Positions 54,784 to 63,890 of a DNA stretch of 64,000 nucleotides are shown here, piece after piece (the stretch's first letter is position 1; each line of letters starts with the position of its first letter). Location: positions 62,001 to 126,000 of the forward strand of contig JADJOP010000034.1 of NCBI GenBank assembly GCA_016713735.1, given 5' to 3'. The DNA is from Bryobacterales bacterium (GTDB taxonomy: Bacteria > Acidobacteriota > Terriglobia > Bryobacterales > Bryobacteraceae). The notes under the pieces were generated by a model. The model was given only the letters and a program-made list of their open reading frames with translations, made no database searches and was not told the origin of the DNA. The translations under genes were made by a program, and so were the position numbers.

Positions 54784-57323
54784 AACTCCTGCGGTTGCTC
54801 AGCTGGCCCTACGTGCGCAAGCACAAGCTGCGCATGCTGCTGACCTTGGCCGGCATCATGCTCGGCGTGGCCGTGTTCGTCGGCATGCACACGGCCAACC
54901 TCACCATCCAGTCCGCCTTCCAGCGCACGGTGGACCGCATCGCCGGCAAGGCGCAATTGCAGGTTTCGGCCGGCGAAACAGGCTTCCCCGAGGAGGTCCT
55001 GGAGCGCGTGCAATCATCGCGCGAGGTAAGCGCGGCATCGCCCGTGATTGAAGCGGCCCTCTCCACCTCGCAGGGAACACTCCTTGTCCTCGGCGTCGAT
55101 ATGACCGGGGATGCCAGCCTACGTGAGTACGACCTGGAAGGCGAGGACGAGGATGTCATCGACGATCCGCTCATCTTCCTGGCCCAACCCGACTCCATGA
55201 TCGTCAGCCGCCAGTTCGCCGAGCGAACCGGGCTCCAGCGAGGCTCAAAGATGACCCTCAAGACCATGGGCGGGCAAAAGACATTCACCATCCGCGGCGT
55301 CATGAAGGCCACCGGGCTGGCCACGGTGTTTGGCGGCAACCTCGCCATCATGGACATCTACGCCGCCCAGGCTGTGTTCGGCCGCGGCCGCCTGTTTGAC
55401 CGCATCGATATTGGGCTCGCCGAGGGCGTGAGCATCGAGCAGGGAACCGCCAAGCTGCAAGCGCTCGTCGGCCCCGGCTTCCAGGTGGAACCGCCGCAAT
55501 CACGAGGTACCCATTTCCAATCGATGTCGCGCGGGCTGACCATTTCCATCAACCTCGCCAGCCTCTTTGCCCTCCTCATCGGCGTCTTCATCATCTTCAA
55601 TTCCTTCTCCATCGCCATCACGCAGCGCCGTGGCGAGATCGGCGTTCTCCGCGCCCTTGGCGCCACCAGCGGTCAGGTGAAGCGTTTGTTTCTGCTGGAG
55701 AGCATCGTATTGGGCCTCTGCGGCTCGCTGCTTGGCGTGTTCGCCGGGCTCTGGATGGCTCGCGGCATCGTGCCTGGATTGGCGGGCACACTGCAAGAGG
55801 TGTTCGGCCACGCCCTCAGCGCCGACGAGATCACAATCAGCACGCCCCTTGCCGCGCTGGCCGTTGTTATCGGTGTGTTGGCCAGCCTCGTCGGCGGTTA
55901 CGTGCCTGCTCATTCCGCCGCCCGTGTCGACCCCGTGAAGGCTCTGCAAAAAGGCCGCACCCAGGTGCTGAGTGAAGGCGAAAACCGGCTGCGTCAGAAG
56001 CTCGCCGCGGCGTGCATAGTCGGTTGCGCGTTGCTGCTCGGACTGGGCAACCGCAACGAGTACTTCTATCCGGGTTACCTGCTCGGCATCGTGAGCATGA
56101 TTCTGCTCGCGCCGGCGATGTCGATGTGGCTCGCCCGCGCGCTCCGCCCGATCCCGAAACTCATCTGGCCCGTGGAAGGCGCGCTGGCCGCCGACAGCCT
56201 GATTCAGGCTCCCCGCAGGACCTCAGCCACCGTCACCGCGCTGATGCTCTCGCTGGCCCTCGCCGTCGGCTTCGCCGGTGTCTCGCGCGCCATCTATGAC
56301 TCGCTGCTCGACTGGATGAACCACACCCTGAACCCCGACCTCTACGTCAGCCCCAGCCGCAGCATCACCGCCAAGACGTTTCGCTTCCCCGCCACCATGG
56401 GCAATGAACTGCGAGCCCTGGAAGGCGTCGAAGAGGTCCAGCCCGTGCGCAATGCGCGCGTTCTGATCAACGGCGCGCCCGTCATGGCCATCTCCATCGA
56501 CATCAAAGCCATCACGGGCCGTGTTCGCGTGCGCCCCGTCGAAGGCGACCGCGAGGAGATGGTGCGTCTCGGCGCGCAAGGCAAAGGCGTCATCATCTCC
56601 GACAACCTCTCGCTCATCCGCAATATCCATCGCGGCGATATTCTCGAGATCCCCACGCCGCGCGGCGTGTTGAAGCTGCCCGTTCTCGGCTCCTCGGTCG
56701 ATTATTCCGATCAGCAGGGTAGCTTCCTCATCGACAAGAGCCTCTTTCAGAAATACTGGGGCGACGACACCGCCAACCTCTTCCGCATCCATGTCAAAAA
56801 GGGATACAGCCGCGACGGCGTCCGCGAAGCGATTCTCAAACGCTGGGCCGATTCGCACGAGATCTTCGTCTACACCAACGAGGGCATTCGCGAGTACATC
56901 CTTAAACTCACTGACCAGTGGTTCGGCCTCACCTACATCCAACTCGCCGTGGCCCTCGTCGTCGCCATCCTCGGCATCGTCAATACGCTCACCGTTTCCA
57001 TCACGGACCGGCGCCGCGAACTGGGTGTGCTCCAGGCCGTCGGCGGCCTGCGCAACCAGATCCGCCGCACCATCTGGCTGGAGGCGGTCAGCATCGGAGC
57101 CGTCGGCCTCGTCATGGGAGCCGCGGCAGGCATCGTGATGATCTTCTTCAATCTGCACATGCTGCACCGCGACCTGGGAGGGCTGCGCGTCGATTTCACC
57201 TTCCCCTACGCCTTCATGGCCATGATGGTCCCCGTGATTGGGTTGTGCTCGTTTGTCGCGGCCATCTGGCCGGCGGAAGCGGCGGTGCGCGCTTCTTTGG
57301 TGGAGTCACTGGAATATGAGTAA
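54780..57323 (+). CDS. FtsX-type ABC permease, two-unit
   Basis: 847 residues. One span near the start (HKLRMLLTLAGIMLGVAVFVGM), a MacB-PCD-like periplasmic domain, then the FtsX block of three spans (LASLFALLIGVFIIFNSFSI, RRGEIGVLRALGATSGQVKRLFLLE); further spans near 400-450; then another periplasmic domain and a second FtsX block (IQLAVALVVAILGIVNTLTV, RRRELGVLQAVGGLRNQIRR). Duplicated FtsX domains are typical of DUF214-type permeases that extract lipids or lipoproteins. It is coupled to the ATPase, and its end overlaps the LolA-like gene by eight bases. Confidence 0.9.
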   Translation: MKLLRLLSWPYVRKHKLRMLLTLAGIMLGVAVFVGMHTANLTIQSAFQRTVDRIAGKAQLQVSAGETGFPEEVLERVQSSREVSAASPVIEAALSTSQGTLLVLGVDMTGDASLREYDLEGEDEDVIDDPLIFLAQPDSMIVSRQFAERTGLQRGSKMTLKTMGGQKTFTIRGVMKATGLATVFGGNLAIMDIYAAQAVFGRGRLFDRIDIGLAEGVSIEQGTAKLQALVGPGFQVEPPQSRGTHFQSMSRGLTISINLASLFALLIGVFIIFNSFSIAITQRRGEIGVLRALGATSGQVKRLFLLESIVLGLCGSLLGVFAGLWMARGIVPGLAGTLQEVFGHALSADEITISTPLAALAVVIGVLASLVGGYVPAHSAARVDPVKALQKGRTQVLSEGENRLRQKLAAACIVGCALLLGLGNRNEYFYPGYLLGIVSMILLAPAMSMWLARALRPIPKLIWPVEGALAADSLIQAPRRTSATVTALMLSLALAVGFAGVSRAIYDSLLDWMNHTLNPDLYVSPSRSITAKTFRFPATMGNELRALEGVEEVQPVRNARVLINGAPVMAISIDIKAITGRVRVRPVEGDREEMVRLGAQGKGVIISDNLSLIRNIHRGDILEIPTPRGVLKLPVLGSSVDYSDQQGSFLIDKSLFQKYWGDDTANLFRIHVKKGYSRDGVREAILKRWADSHEIFVYTNEGIREYILKLTDQWFGLTYIQLAVALVVAILGIVNTLTVSITDRRRELGVLQAVGGLRNQIRRTIWLEAVSIGAVGLVMGAAAGIVMIFFNLHMLHRDLGGLRVDFTFPYAFMAMMVPVIGLCSFVAAIWPAEAAVRASLVESLEYE

Positions 57324-58062
57324 GTGGATCGCGTTTCTTCTGGCAAGCTGCGCCCTCGCGCAGGACCCTCGCCAAATCATCGAGGAGGTGCAGCGCCGCA
57401 ATCGCTCCCAGTCGCAGCGCTACGAGGGCACACTCACAGTCACGAGCGCCAAAAGCCGCGTGGCCGAGAAGAAATGGCGCTACGAGCGCATCGGCTCGTT
57501 CGGCGACAGCAAGGCGGTGCTGCGGTTTCTTGACCCGCCCGAAGTCAAGGGTGTCGCGCTGCTCGTCCACAATCACCGCGACCGCTCCTCGGATCAGTGG
57601 ATGTGGACCCCCGAACTGCAGCGCGACCGCCGCATCGCCCTCCAGGACCGCTCCACCCGCTTCTTCGGCACCGACTTCAGCTTCGAAGATCTGGAGGAAC
57701 GCGACGTCGACCAGTTTGACTTCAAGCTCCTCGGCGAAGAGAAGTTCGACGGGCAAATGTGCTGGAAGCTGGAGTCCAGGCCACGCCAGAACAAGCGCTC
57801 GCAGTACACCCACTCCTACCTCTGGGTGCGAAAGGACCTCTTCGTTTTCCTCGCCGTGGAAGGCTACAAGGACAAAGAACTCATGCGCCGCATCGCCTAC
57901 CGCGATTACGAAAACGTCAAGGGCCTGTGGACGGCCAAGACCATGGAGGTCTTCGACACCAAGCGCAAGAGCCGCACCACGATGAAGCTCGAAAAGCTGG
58001 AATACAACATCCCGGTGAAAGAGGACGAGTTCACCCTGCAGGCGTTGCGGCGACCCCAATGA
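57316..58062 (+). CDS. Outer-membrane lipoprotein-sorting (LolA-like) protein
   Basis: 248 residues from ATG 57316 inside the end of the permease gene. Signal peptide SKWIAFLLASCALAQ. PRQIIEEVQRRNRSQSQRYEGTLTV, then RFLDPPEVKGVALLVHNHRD and WMWTPELQRDRRIALQDRSTRFFGTDFSFEDL is the pattern of the LolA-like family (pfam17131) that is often found next to FtsX or RND exporters. DYENVKGLWTAKTMEVFDTK ends the beta half-barrel. It should shuttle a hydrophobic cargo through the periplasm. The 3' end overlaps the barrel gene by four bases. Confidence 0.88.
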   Translation: MSKWIAFLLASCALAQDPRQIIEEVQRRNRSQSQRYEGTLTVTSAKSRVAEKKWRYERIGSFGDSKAVLRFLDPPEVKGVALLVHNHRDRSSDQWMWTPELQRDRRIALQDRSTRFFGTDFSFEDLEERDVDQFDFKLLGEEKFDGQMCWKLESRPRQNKRSQYTHSYLWVRKDLFVFLAVEGYKDKELMRRIAYRDYENVKGLWTAKTMEVFDTKRKSRTTMKLEKLEYNIPVKEDEFTLQALRRPQ

Positions 58063-59279
58063 GGTGGGCGGCTTGCCTCCTGCTGGCAGGCGCGGCCTGC
58101 GCGCAATCCACCTTCACGCAGCGAGGCTTCTTCGAAACGCGCACGACGCTATACCCGCAAACAGCCGTGAACGACAGCGGCCGCGTAGTGAGCGAAGCCC
58201 TGCTGCGGTGGGAACCCGCCTGGCAGCCATCCTCGAACTGGTTGTTCGCTGCCTCGCTTGACGCGCGCACCGATACGCACCGCCAGGTGGAGCGCGAGCC
58301 ACGCCTCGACTGGCAGGACCGCCGCCTGCTTCGCCCCGCCTTCTCCGTGCGCCGTGCCAGCGCGGCCTACCACCGTGGCGGCCTTCACATCGAACTGGGC
58401 AAGCAGTTCATCCGCTGGGGCAAGGCGGACATCCTCAACCCCGTCGACCGCTTCGCTCCGCGCGACTACCTCTCAGTCGTCGACAACGACTTTCTCGCCG
58501 TGCAGGGCGCGCGCACTACCTACGAACGCGGCGCCAACACCATCGACCTCGTCGCCACGCCTCGCTTCACCCCCAGCCGAGCACCGCTCCTCAACCAGCG
58601 CTGGGCGGCGCTGCCGGAAGAGGCGGCGCAATTGCGCTTCGTCGATCTCGGCTCGCGCCTCCCCGGCCGCGCGCAGTTCGGCGCCCGCTTCAATCGCAAC
58701 GCCGGTCCTTACGAGTTCTCGCTCGTCTTCTTCGACGGCTTCCACTACCTGCCGCTCTTCGAGGGCAACCTGCGCTTTCCCAGCCTCGAAGTGGAGTTCC
58801 AGCGTGTGTTCCCAAGCCTCCGCTTGTATGGCGGTGACGCAGCCGTACCGCTGCCCTGGTTCACGCTGAAGACCGAAGCGGCCTGGTTCACCTCGCGCAC
58901 GCCCACCGCCGATGAGTACGTGCTCTACGTTGTCCAACTGGAACGGACGGTGGGTGAGTGGGTCTTCGTGGGCGGCTATTCGGGCGAAGCCGTCACTTCG
59001 CGCCGCAATCCCTCCGGCTTCGCCCCGGACCGCGGCCTCGCCGACGCCTTCCTCGGGCGCGCCAGCTATACCCTCGGCCCGCGCCGCTCCATCGCCTTCG
59101 AAGCCGCCGTGCATCAGTCAGGCGATGGTGTGTGGCTCAAGTCCGAATTCACGCAGACCTTCGGCCGCAACTGGCGCGCCCTGGCCGGCTTCACGCTCAT
59201 TCGCGGCGACCGAGCCGATTTCCTCGGCCAGTACCGCCGCAATTCGCACGGCCTCTTCGCCCTTCGCTACAGCTTCTAA
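58059..59279 (+). CDS. Outer-membrane beta-barrel protein (DUF1302-like)
   Basis: 406 residues from ATG 58059. Signal peptide RWAACLLLAGAACAQ. The mature part alternates strands rich in aromatic and charged residues (ELGKQFIRWGKADILNPVDRF, GARFNRNAGPYEFSLVFFDGF, FTLKTEAAWFTSRTPTADEYVLYVVQLERTVG). FIRWGKADILNPVDRFAPRDY is typical of DUF1302-like porins. The chain ends GLFALRYSF with a terminal Phe, the BAM recognition signal. It is the last gene of the cassette and probably the outer-membrane component. Confidence 0.8.
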   Translation: MRWAACLLLAGAACAQSTFTQRGFFETRTTLYPQTAVNDSGRVVSEALLRWEPAWQPSSNWLFAASLDARTDTHRQVEREPRLDWQDRRLLRPAFSVRRASAAYHRGGLHIELGKQFIRWGKADILNPVDRFAPRDYLSVVDNDFLAVQGARTTYERGANTIDLVATPRFTPSRAPLLNQRWAALPEEAAQLRFVDLGSRLPGRAQFGARFNRNAGPYEFSLVFFDGFHYLPLFEGNLRFPSLEVEFQRVFPSLRLYGGDAAVPLPWFTLKTEAAWFTSRTPTADEYVLYVVQLERTVGEWVFVGGYSGEAVTSRRNPSGFAPDRGLADAFLGRASYTLGPRRSIAFEAAVHQSGDGVWLKSEFTQTFGRNWRALAGFTLIRGDRADFLGQYRRNSHGLFALRYSF

Positions 59280-59288
59280 CCGCCGCGT

Positions 59289-60083
59289 CTACTCAAGGTG
59301 GTAGTTCTTCTCGCCCGCCTCCACCGCGATCGCCAGCCTGTTCTGCGGCAGGGGTAAAGGGCATGTCGCATACGGCGTGAACGCGCAGGGCGGGTTGTAG
59401 GCTTCGTTGAAATCCAGCCTCACCATGCCGTTCTGGGCGAGGTCGGCGTAGAGAAAGCGCCCCGCCGGGTAGGTGGTTTTCCCCGTGGTCAGGTCGCGAA
59501 ACACGAAGAACAGACGTCCCCCGCTGAGCACGGGCTCAAGCTTCAAGGTCTTGCCCTCCAGCGTGAACTCGGCCTCGCCCGGCGCATCATAGACCTCGTT
59601 CACCCCCTCGATCACCGTCGGCAACACGCGCTTCTTGGGCTGTGCATAGGCATGCCAACGCGCGGCTACGCTCCACTTCGCATCCACAGGGTAGTGTTCA
59701 ATGCCGTGGAACTGGACGCGGTATGGGCTCTTCGTGTCTCGGACGCGGATGCCATACCGGCCGCCGCGCTCAATCACGAACATCGTGAGTGAGCCCGACT
59801 GCACAAAGTCGGCCGGCCCCGGATTGTCCGGCTTGAGTGTCCGCACCTGCCCGCCCTGACGCAGCGAAACAGTTGTCCCTTCCAATCGCCATTCCAAGCC
59901 GGCTGGCAAGTTCGCGAACCGGTTCCAACCGGGCCTCAGCCAGTGAAGCCCGGCCACCGCCAGCCAACCGTCATCAGCTTGCAGCGCGGCGATGCGCTTG
60001 GCTCGCCACGCCTCCACTTGAGCGTTATGGTCGGCAGCGGAAAGAAGCGTGGACATCGCAAACAGGGCCGCAAAAGCGCGCAT
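59289..60083 (-). CDS. Secreted DUF1684 protein
   Basis: 264 residues. Signal RAFAALFAMSTLLSAAD. VEAWRAKRIAALQADDGWLAVAGLHWLRPGWN is the opening of DUF1684; YRVQFHGIEHYPVDAKWSVAARWH, GEAEFTLEGKTLKLEPVL, FFVFRDLTTGKTTYPAGRFLYADL and FNEAYNPPCAFTPYATCPLPLPQNRL complete it. The last is strongly conserved and has a Cys. Function is unknown; a beta-rich fold is expected. It ends nine bases from the barrel gene, tail to tail. Confidence 0.88.
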   Translation of the reverse strand: MRAFAALFAMSTLLSAADHNAQVEAWRAKRIAALQADDGWLAVAGLHWLRPGWNRFANLPAGLEWRLEGTTVSLRQGGQVRTLKPDNPGPADFVQSGSLTMFVIERGGRYGIRVRDTKSPYRVQFHGIEHYPVDAKWSVAARWHAYAQPKKRVLPTVIEGVNEVYDAPGEAEFTLEGKTLKLEPVLSGGRLFFVFRDLTTGKTTYPAGRFLYADLAQNGMVRLDFNEAYNPPCAFTPYATCPLPLPQNRLAIAVEAGEKNYHLE

Positions 60084-60131
60084 GTTTCATTTTACGTGTG
60101 AGCCGGGACTACACTGGAACTTAGAACCACC

Positions 60132-61013
60132 ATGCGGCTCCCGTCCCTATTTTTGTGCGCCAGTGCCCTCTGCGCCGGTACCCTCTTCGCGCAGGATTTC
60201 AGCGACCTGAGGGTCGAAAAGTTCTCCGGCGGCTACACCTTCACGGAAGGTCCGGTGTGGGCCAAAGAAGGCTACCTCGTGTGGAGCGATGTGCCAAACA
60301 ACCGCATCTGGAAAGCCATTCCTGGCGACAAGCCGGCCATCTTCCGCGAACCGTCTAACCGCACCAACGGAAACGACTACGACGGCAAGGGCAACTTCTA
60401 TCATTGCGAAGGCGGCGCCCACCGCGTCACCAAAACCGACCGCAAAGGCGCCGTCACCGTCGTTGCCGGCAGCTACCAGGGCAAGCGGTTCAACGCGCCC
60501 AACGACATCATCGTGCGCAAGGACGGGCACGTTTATTTCACCGACCCCGCCTTCGGCGCCAGCCAGGAGGAGGGCCGCCAGTTGGACTTCTTCGGCATCT
60601 ACCACGTGACGCCCAAAGGCGAGGTTGAGCTGGTCGCCAAGCCCAAGGGCCGCCCCAACGGCATCGCCCTCTCTCCCAACGGCAAGGTCCTCTATGTCGA
60701 CAACAGCGATGAACGCAATGTCTATGCCTATGATCTCGACGGCAAAGGCGTGGCATCTAATGAACGCGTGCTCGTGAGCGGCATCAAGGGCGTGCCCGAC
60801 GGTATGGCCGTCGACGAGAAAGGCAACCTCTATGTCACCGCCGACGCCGTGGAAGTCTACTCGCCCGAAGGCAAACATCTGCACACCATCGAACTGCCGG
60901 AAATCCCCCGCAACGTTGCCTTCGGCGACCCCGATTTGCAGACGCTCTTTGTGACCGCCTACACCTCCGTGTACCGGATTCGCATGAACGTGAAAGGCTC
61001 GGTGCAGTATTAG
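60132..61013 (+). CDS. Secreted SMP-30/gluconolactonase-family protein
   Basis: 293 residues. Signal RLPSLFLCASALCAGTLFAQ. The propeller has GGYTFTEGPVWAKEGYLVWSDVPNNRIWK, with the metal-binding Glu; NRTNGNDYDGKGNFYHCEGG; FNAPNDIIVRKDGHVYFTDPAFG, with Asn and Asp ligands; GRPNGIALSPNGKVLYVDNSDERNV and GVPDGMAVDEKGNLYVTA. It hydrolyses a sugar lactone or similar in the periplasm. Its TAG stop overlaps the presumed ATT start of the Nudix gene. Confidence 0.93.
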   Translation: MRLPSLFLCASALCAGTLFAQDFSDLRVEKFSGGYTFTEGPVWAKEGYLVWSDVPNNRIWKAIPGDKPAIFREPSNRTNGNDYDGKGNFYHCEGGAHRVTKTDRKGAVTVVAGSYQGKRFNAPNDIIVRKDGHVYFTDPAFGASQEEGRQLDFFGIYHVTPKGEVELVAKPKGRPNGIALSPNGKVLYVDNSDERNVYAYDLDGKGVASNERVLVSGIKGVPDGMAVDEKGNLYVTADAVEVYSPEGKHLHTIELPEIPRNVAFGDPDLQTLFVTAYTSVYRIRMNVKGSVQY

Positions 61014-61464
61014 CGACTCCCGGCGATACCCCAAGCGCCCCATTCTTGGCGTCGGCGCGCTCATCATCGATCGCGACCGCATCCTGCTCGTCCAGCGCGG
61101 CAAGCAGCCCCTCAAGGGCTGGTGGTCTCTTCCTGGCGGCGTAGTGGAAACCGGAGAGCATTTAACCGATGCCCTCAAACGCGAAGTGCGCGAGGAGACG
61201 GGCCTGGAAGCCGAACCCCTGCTTGTGGTCGAGATCTTCGAGCGCATCATGCGCGACAAGGAAGGTAAGGCCGAGTACCACTACGTGCTGATCGACTATC
61301 TGTGCAAAGCGAAGGGCGAGCCCACACCCGGTGACGACGCCGCCGCCGTGGAGTGGGTGAAGCGCAAAGACCTCGCCGCAAGAAAAGTAACCGAAGGCAC
61401 GCTGGAAGTGATCGAAGTGGCCTTCGCGAAGAAGGAAGCCCTGCGCCAGAAGAAGAAGCCATGA
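61009..61464 (+). CDS. Nudix hydrolase with apparent ATT start codon
   Basis: 151 residues if translation starts at ATT 61009. The frame is open only from 60994, after an in-frame TGA, and has no ATG, GTG or TTG before 61144. Yet conserved Nudix sequence begins at once: RPILGVGALIIDRDRILLVQ, KGWWSLPGGVVE, then the Nudix box GVVETGEHLTDALKREVREE through TGL with all Glu ligands. Starting at GTG 61144 would cut the box. Ile-Ser-Asp-Ser-Arg-Arg-Tyr-Pro suits a normal N-terminus. It overlaps the SMP-30 stop, and its own stop overlaps mutS2 (ATGA). A base error turning ATG into ATT is possible. Confidence 0.75.
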   Translation: MSDSRRYPKRPILGVGALIIDRDRILLVQRGKQPLKGWWSLPGGVVETGEHLTDALKREVREETGLEAEPLLVVEIFERIMRDKEGKAEYHYVLIDYLCKAKGEPTPGDDAAAVEWVKRKDLAARKVTEGTLEVIEVAFAKKEALRQKKKP

Positions 61465-63890
61465 ACCAGACGAGCGCCGGTTTGCTCGAATTCGATGCCT
61501 TGAGGCAGTTGCTGCGGCGGTTTGTCCAATCGCCCGGCGGCCGTGCGCGATTGGCGGCCATGGAACCGACCTCGGACCGCCGCGAGTTGGAGGCCCTCGG
61601 CGTGGAGACGCAGGAGGCGATCGACTACCTGAAAGCGGCGCAGAATCCCCAGGTCGCCGGGCGCGCCGCCTCGCTGCGGTTGCGCTTCGACAACATCCCC
61701 GAATTAGAAGCCCACCTGGGCAAGTTGCGCATCGAAGGCGCGGCGCTCGAGCCCTCTGAGATCCTCGAACTCACCGCTGTCCTTGACCGCGCCGCCGACC
61801 TCCGCGCCGTCCTCATCGCCGCCGCTGATCGCCACCCACGGCTGGGCGCGCAAGCCGGCCGCATCGGCGATTTCCGCCCCCTGCTTCGCGAGCTTTCGGG
61901 CAAAATCCTCCCCGACGGTTCGGTGGCTGACTCGGCCTCGGTCATGCTGAACCGCGTGCGCCGCGACATCGAGCGGCAGCAGCGGAATATTCACCAGTCG
62001 CTCGAACGCTTCCTGCGCGCCCATCGCGATGACGGCGTGCTGCAGGAGGAGTTCATCACCATCCGCAACGACCGTTTCGTGGTTCCCGTGGTGACGGGCC
62101 ACAAGCGCAAGGTCGAAGGCGTGATTCACGCCTCTTCCGGCTCCGGCCAGACGATGTTCATTGAGCCGCTCGAAACCATCGAGTTGAACAACGACCTGGT
62201 GCGGCTGCGCGAGCAGGAAGCGCGCGAAGTCTATCGCATTCTTGCTGAAATGACGGCGCGGCTGAGGGAAGCCCGCGTGGAGATCGGCGAAACCTGGGAG
62301 GTTCTGGGCGAACTCGATTTCCTCTTTGCCAAAGCCTCGTTTGCCATGGAGTTCGGCGGCGTCATGCCGCGCTTCAGTCTCCGTGATGCGCCGCGCCTGC
62401 ATGTACGCTCGGCGCGCCATCCGCTGCTCGACGATGTTCTGCGCCGTCAGCGGAAACACGTTGTTCCGCTCGATCTGACGCTCGAAGGCATCACGCGAAC
62501 GCTGCTCATCAGCGGTCCCAATACGGGCGGCAAAACGGTGGCTCTCAAAACGGTTGGCCTGCTCGCCCTCATGGCCCAAAGCGGCCTTCCGGTCCCCGCC
62601 GCCGAAGCCGAGTTCCCGATCTTTGAGAACATCCTCGCCGATATCGGCGACAACCAGTCGATTGAGCAATCGCTCAGCACCTTCTCCGCGCACGTCGCCC
62701 GGCTCGGTCAGATTCTCACCGAAGTCACGGCGGACTCGCTCGTCCTGCTCGACGAAGTGGGCCGCGCCACCGACCCTGAGGAAGGCGGCGCCCTCGGTGT
62801 CGCCGTCATCGATCACGTCCGCAAGTGGGGCGCCTTCGCGCTGGCTTCCACTCACCTGCTTGCACCGAAAATCTACGGCGCCTCCACCGAAGGCGTTTTG
62901 AACGCCGCCATGAGCTTCAACGAGCAGACGCTTGAGCCGACCTACCATATGCGCACGGGGATGCCCGGCGCTTCGGCCGGATTGCGCATCGCCGAACGCC
63001 TCGGCCTCCCCGGCACGGTCATTGACCAGGCGCGCGGCTATCTCAGCACGCAGCAACAGGAACTGGCCCGCCTCCTGCGACTGCTCGAAGTGCGTGTGGA
63101 TGAACTCACGCAGCGGGAAGGTGAGGTTCGCTCCGAACGCGACCGCATCGAGGCCGAACGTAAAGCGCTCAAGGAATTCTGGGAGAAGCGCGAGTCACAG
63201 AAGCTGACCGAGCTTGAGCGTCGCACCGAAACGATGCTCGACGAGTTCCGCCGCCGCGCCGAAGAGACCATCGAGCGGCTCGCCGAAAGCGGCGAGCAAA
63301 AGAAGGTCGCCGTCAAGGGAGCGATGCGCGTCGCCCAGATCAAGCGCGAACTGCGTGAGGAGTTCGCCGCCACCGTGCGCACCACGCAGCGGCAAAGCGA
63401 CACCGGAACTCTCGACGAAGGGCCGCCCGAGTTGCGCGAAGGGATGCGCGTGCGGCTGAAGGGCGTGCGCGAACCAGCCCGCATCCGCCGCCTCATCGGC
63501 GCCGACCGCATCGAGGTGGAGTCCGGCTTCCTCAAGCTGCAGATGGAGCGCGACGACGTAGTGGAGGTCCTGCCCGATACACCGGAAGGCGCCAAGCTCC
63601 CCAAGAACGTTACCTTCCGCGGCACCGAAGCTCCTCTGGTCAGTTTCCGCGAGTTGAACATCATCGGCAAGCGCGCCGACGAAGCGCGCGACGAAGTGGA
63701 GAAGTTCCTCGACCAGGCCGCGCTCGGTGGCTTGAGCCGCGTGCGCATCGTGCACGGCCACGGGATGGGCGTGCTCAAGAAACTGGTGCGCGAAATGTTG
63801 AAAGAGAGCCAGCACGTGGCCAAGTTCTATGAGGCCCCACAGACGGAAGGCGGAGCCGGCGCGACTATTGCGGAGATGCGCGAGGGCTGA
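61461..63890 (+). CDS. mutS2: Endonuclease MutS2
   Basis: 809 residues from ATG 61461, coupled to the Nudix gene. The MutS core and lever (LEFDALRQLLRRFVQSPGGRARL) lead to the ATPase: Walker A GPNTGGKTVALK from Gly352, SIEQSLSTFSAHVARLGQIL, LVLLDEVGRATDPEEGGALG (Walker B) and ASTHLLAPKIYG. A long charged coiled coil (~500-640) follows, and the C-terminal Smr nuclease domain ends with VRIVHGHGMGVLKKLVREML (His765-Gly-His767). MutS2 acts on branched DNA or stalled ribosomes, not mismatch repair. Confidence 0.96.
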   Translation: MNQTSAGLLEFDALRQLLRRFVQSPGGRARLAAMEPTSDRRELEALGVETQEAIDYLKAAQNPQVAGRAASLRLRFDNIPELEAHLGKLRIEGAALEPSEILELTAVLDRAADLRAVLIAAADRHPRLGAQAGRIGDFRPLLRELSGKILPDGSVADSASVMLNRVRRDIERQQRNIHQSLERFLRAHRDDGVLQEEFITIRNDRFVVPVVTGHKRKVEGVIHASSGSGQTMFIEPLETIELNNDLVRLREQEAREVYRILAEMTARLREARVEIGETWEVLGELDFLFAKASFAMEFGGVMPRFSLRDAPRLHVRSARHPLLDDVLRRQRKHVVPLDLTLEGITRTLLISGPNTGGKTVALKTVGLLALMAQSGLPVPAAEAEFPIFENILADIGDNQSIEQSLSTFSAHVARLGQILTEVTADSLVLLDEVGRATDPEEGGALGVAVIDHVRKWGAFALASTHLLAPKIYGASTEGVLNAAMSFNEQTLEPTYHMRTGMPGASAGLRIAERLGLPGTVIDQARGYLSTQQQELARLLRLLEVRVDELTQREGEVRSERDRIEAERKALKEFWEKRESQKLTELERRTETMLDEFRRRAEETIERLAESGEQKKVAVKGAMRVAQIKRELREEFAATVRTTQRQSDTGTLDEGPPELREGMRVRLKGVREPARIRRLIGADRIEVESGFLKLQMERDDVVEVLPDTPEGAKLPKNVTFRGTEAPLVSFRELNIIGKRADEARDEVEKFLDQAALGGLSRVRIVHGHGMGVLKKLVREMLKESQHVAKFYEAPQTEGGAGATIAEMREG

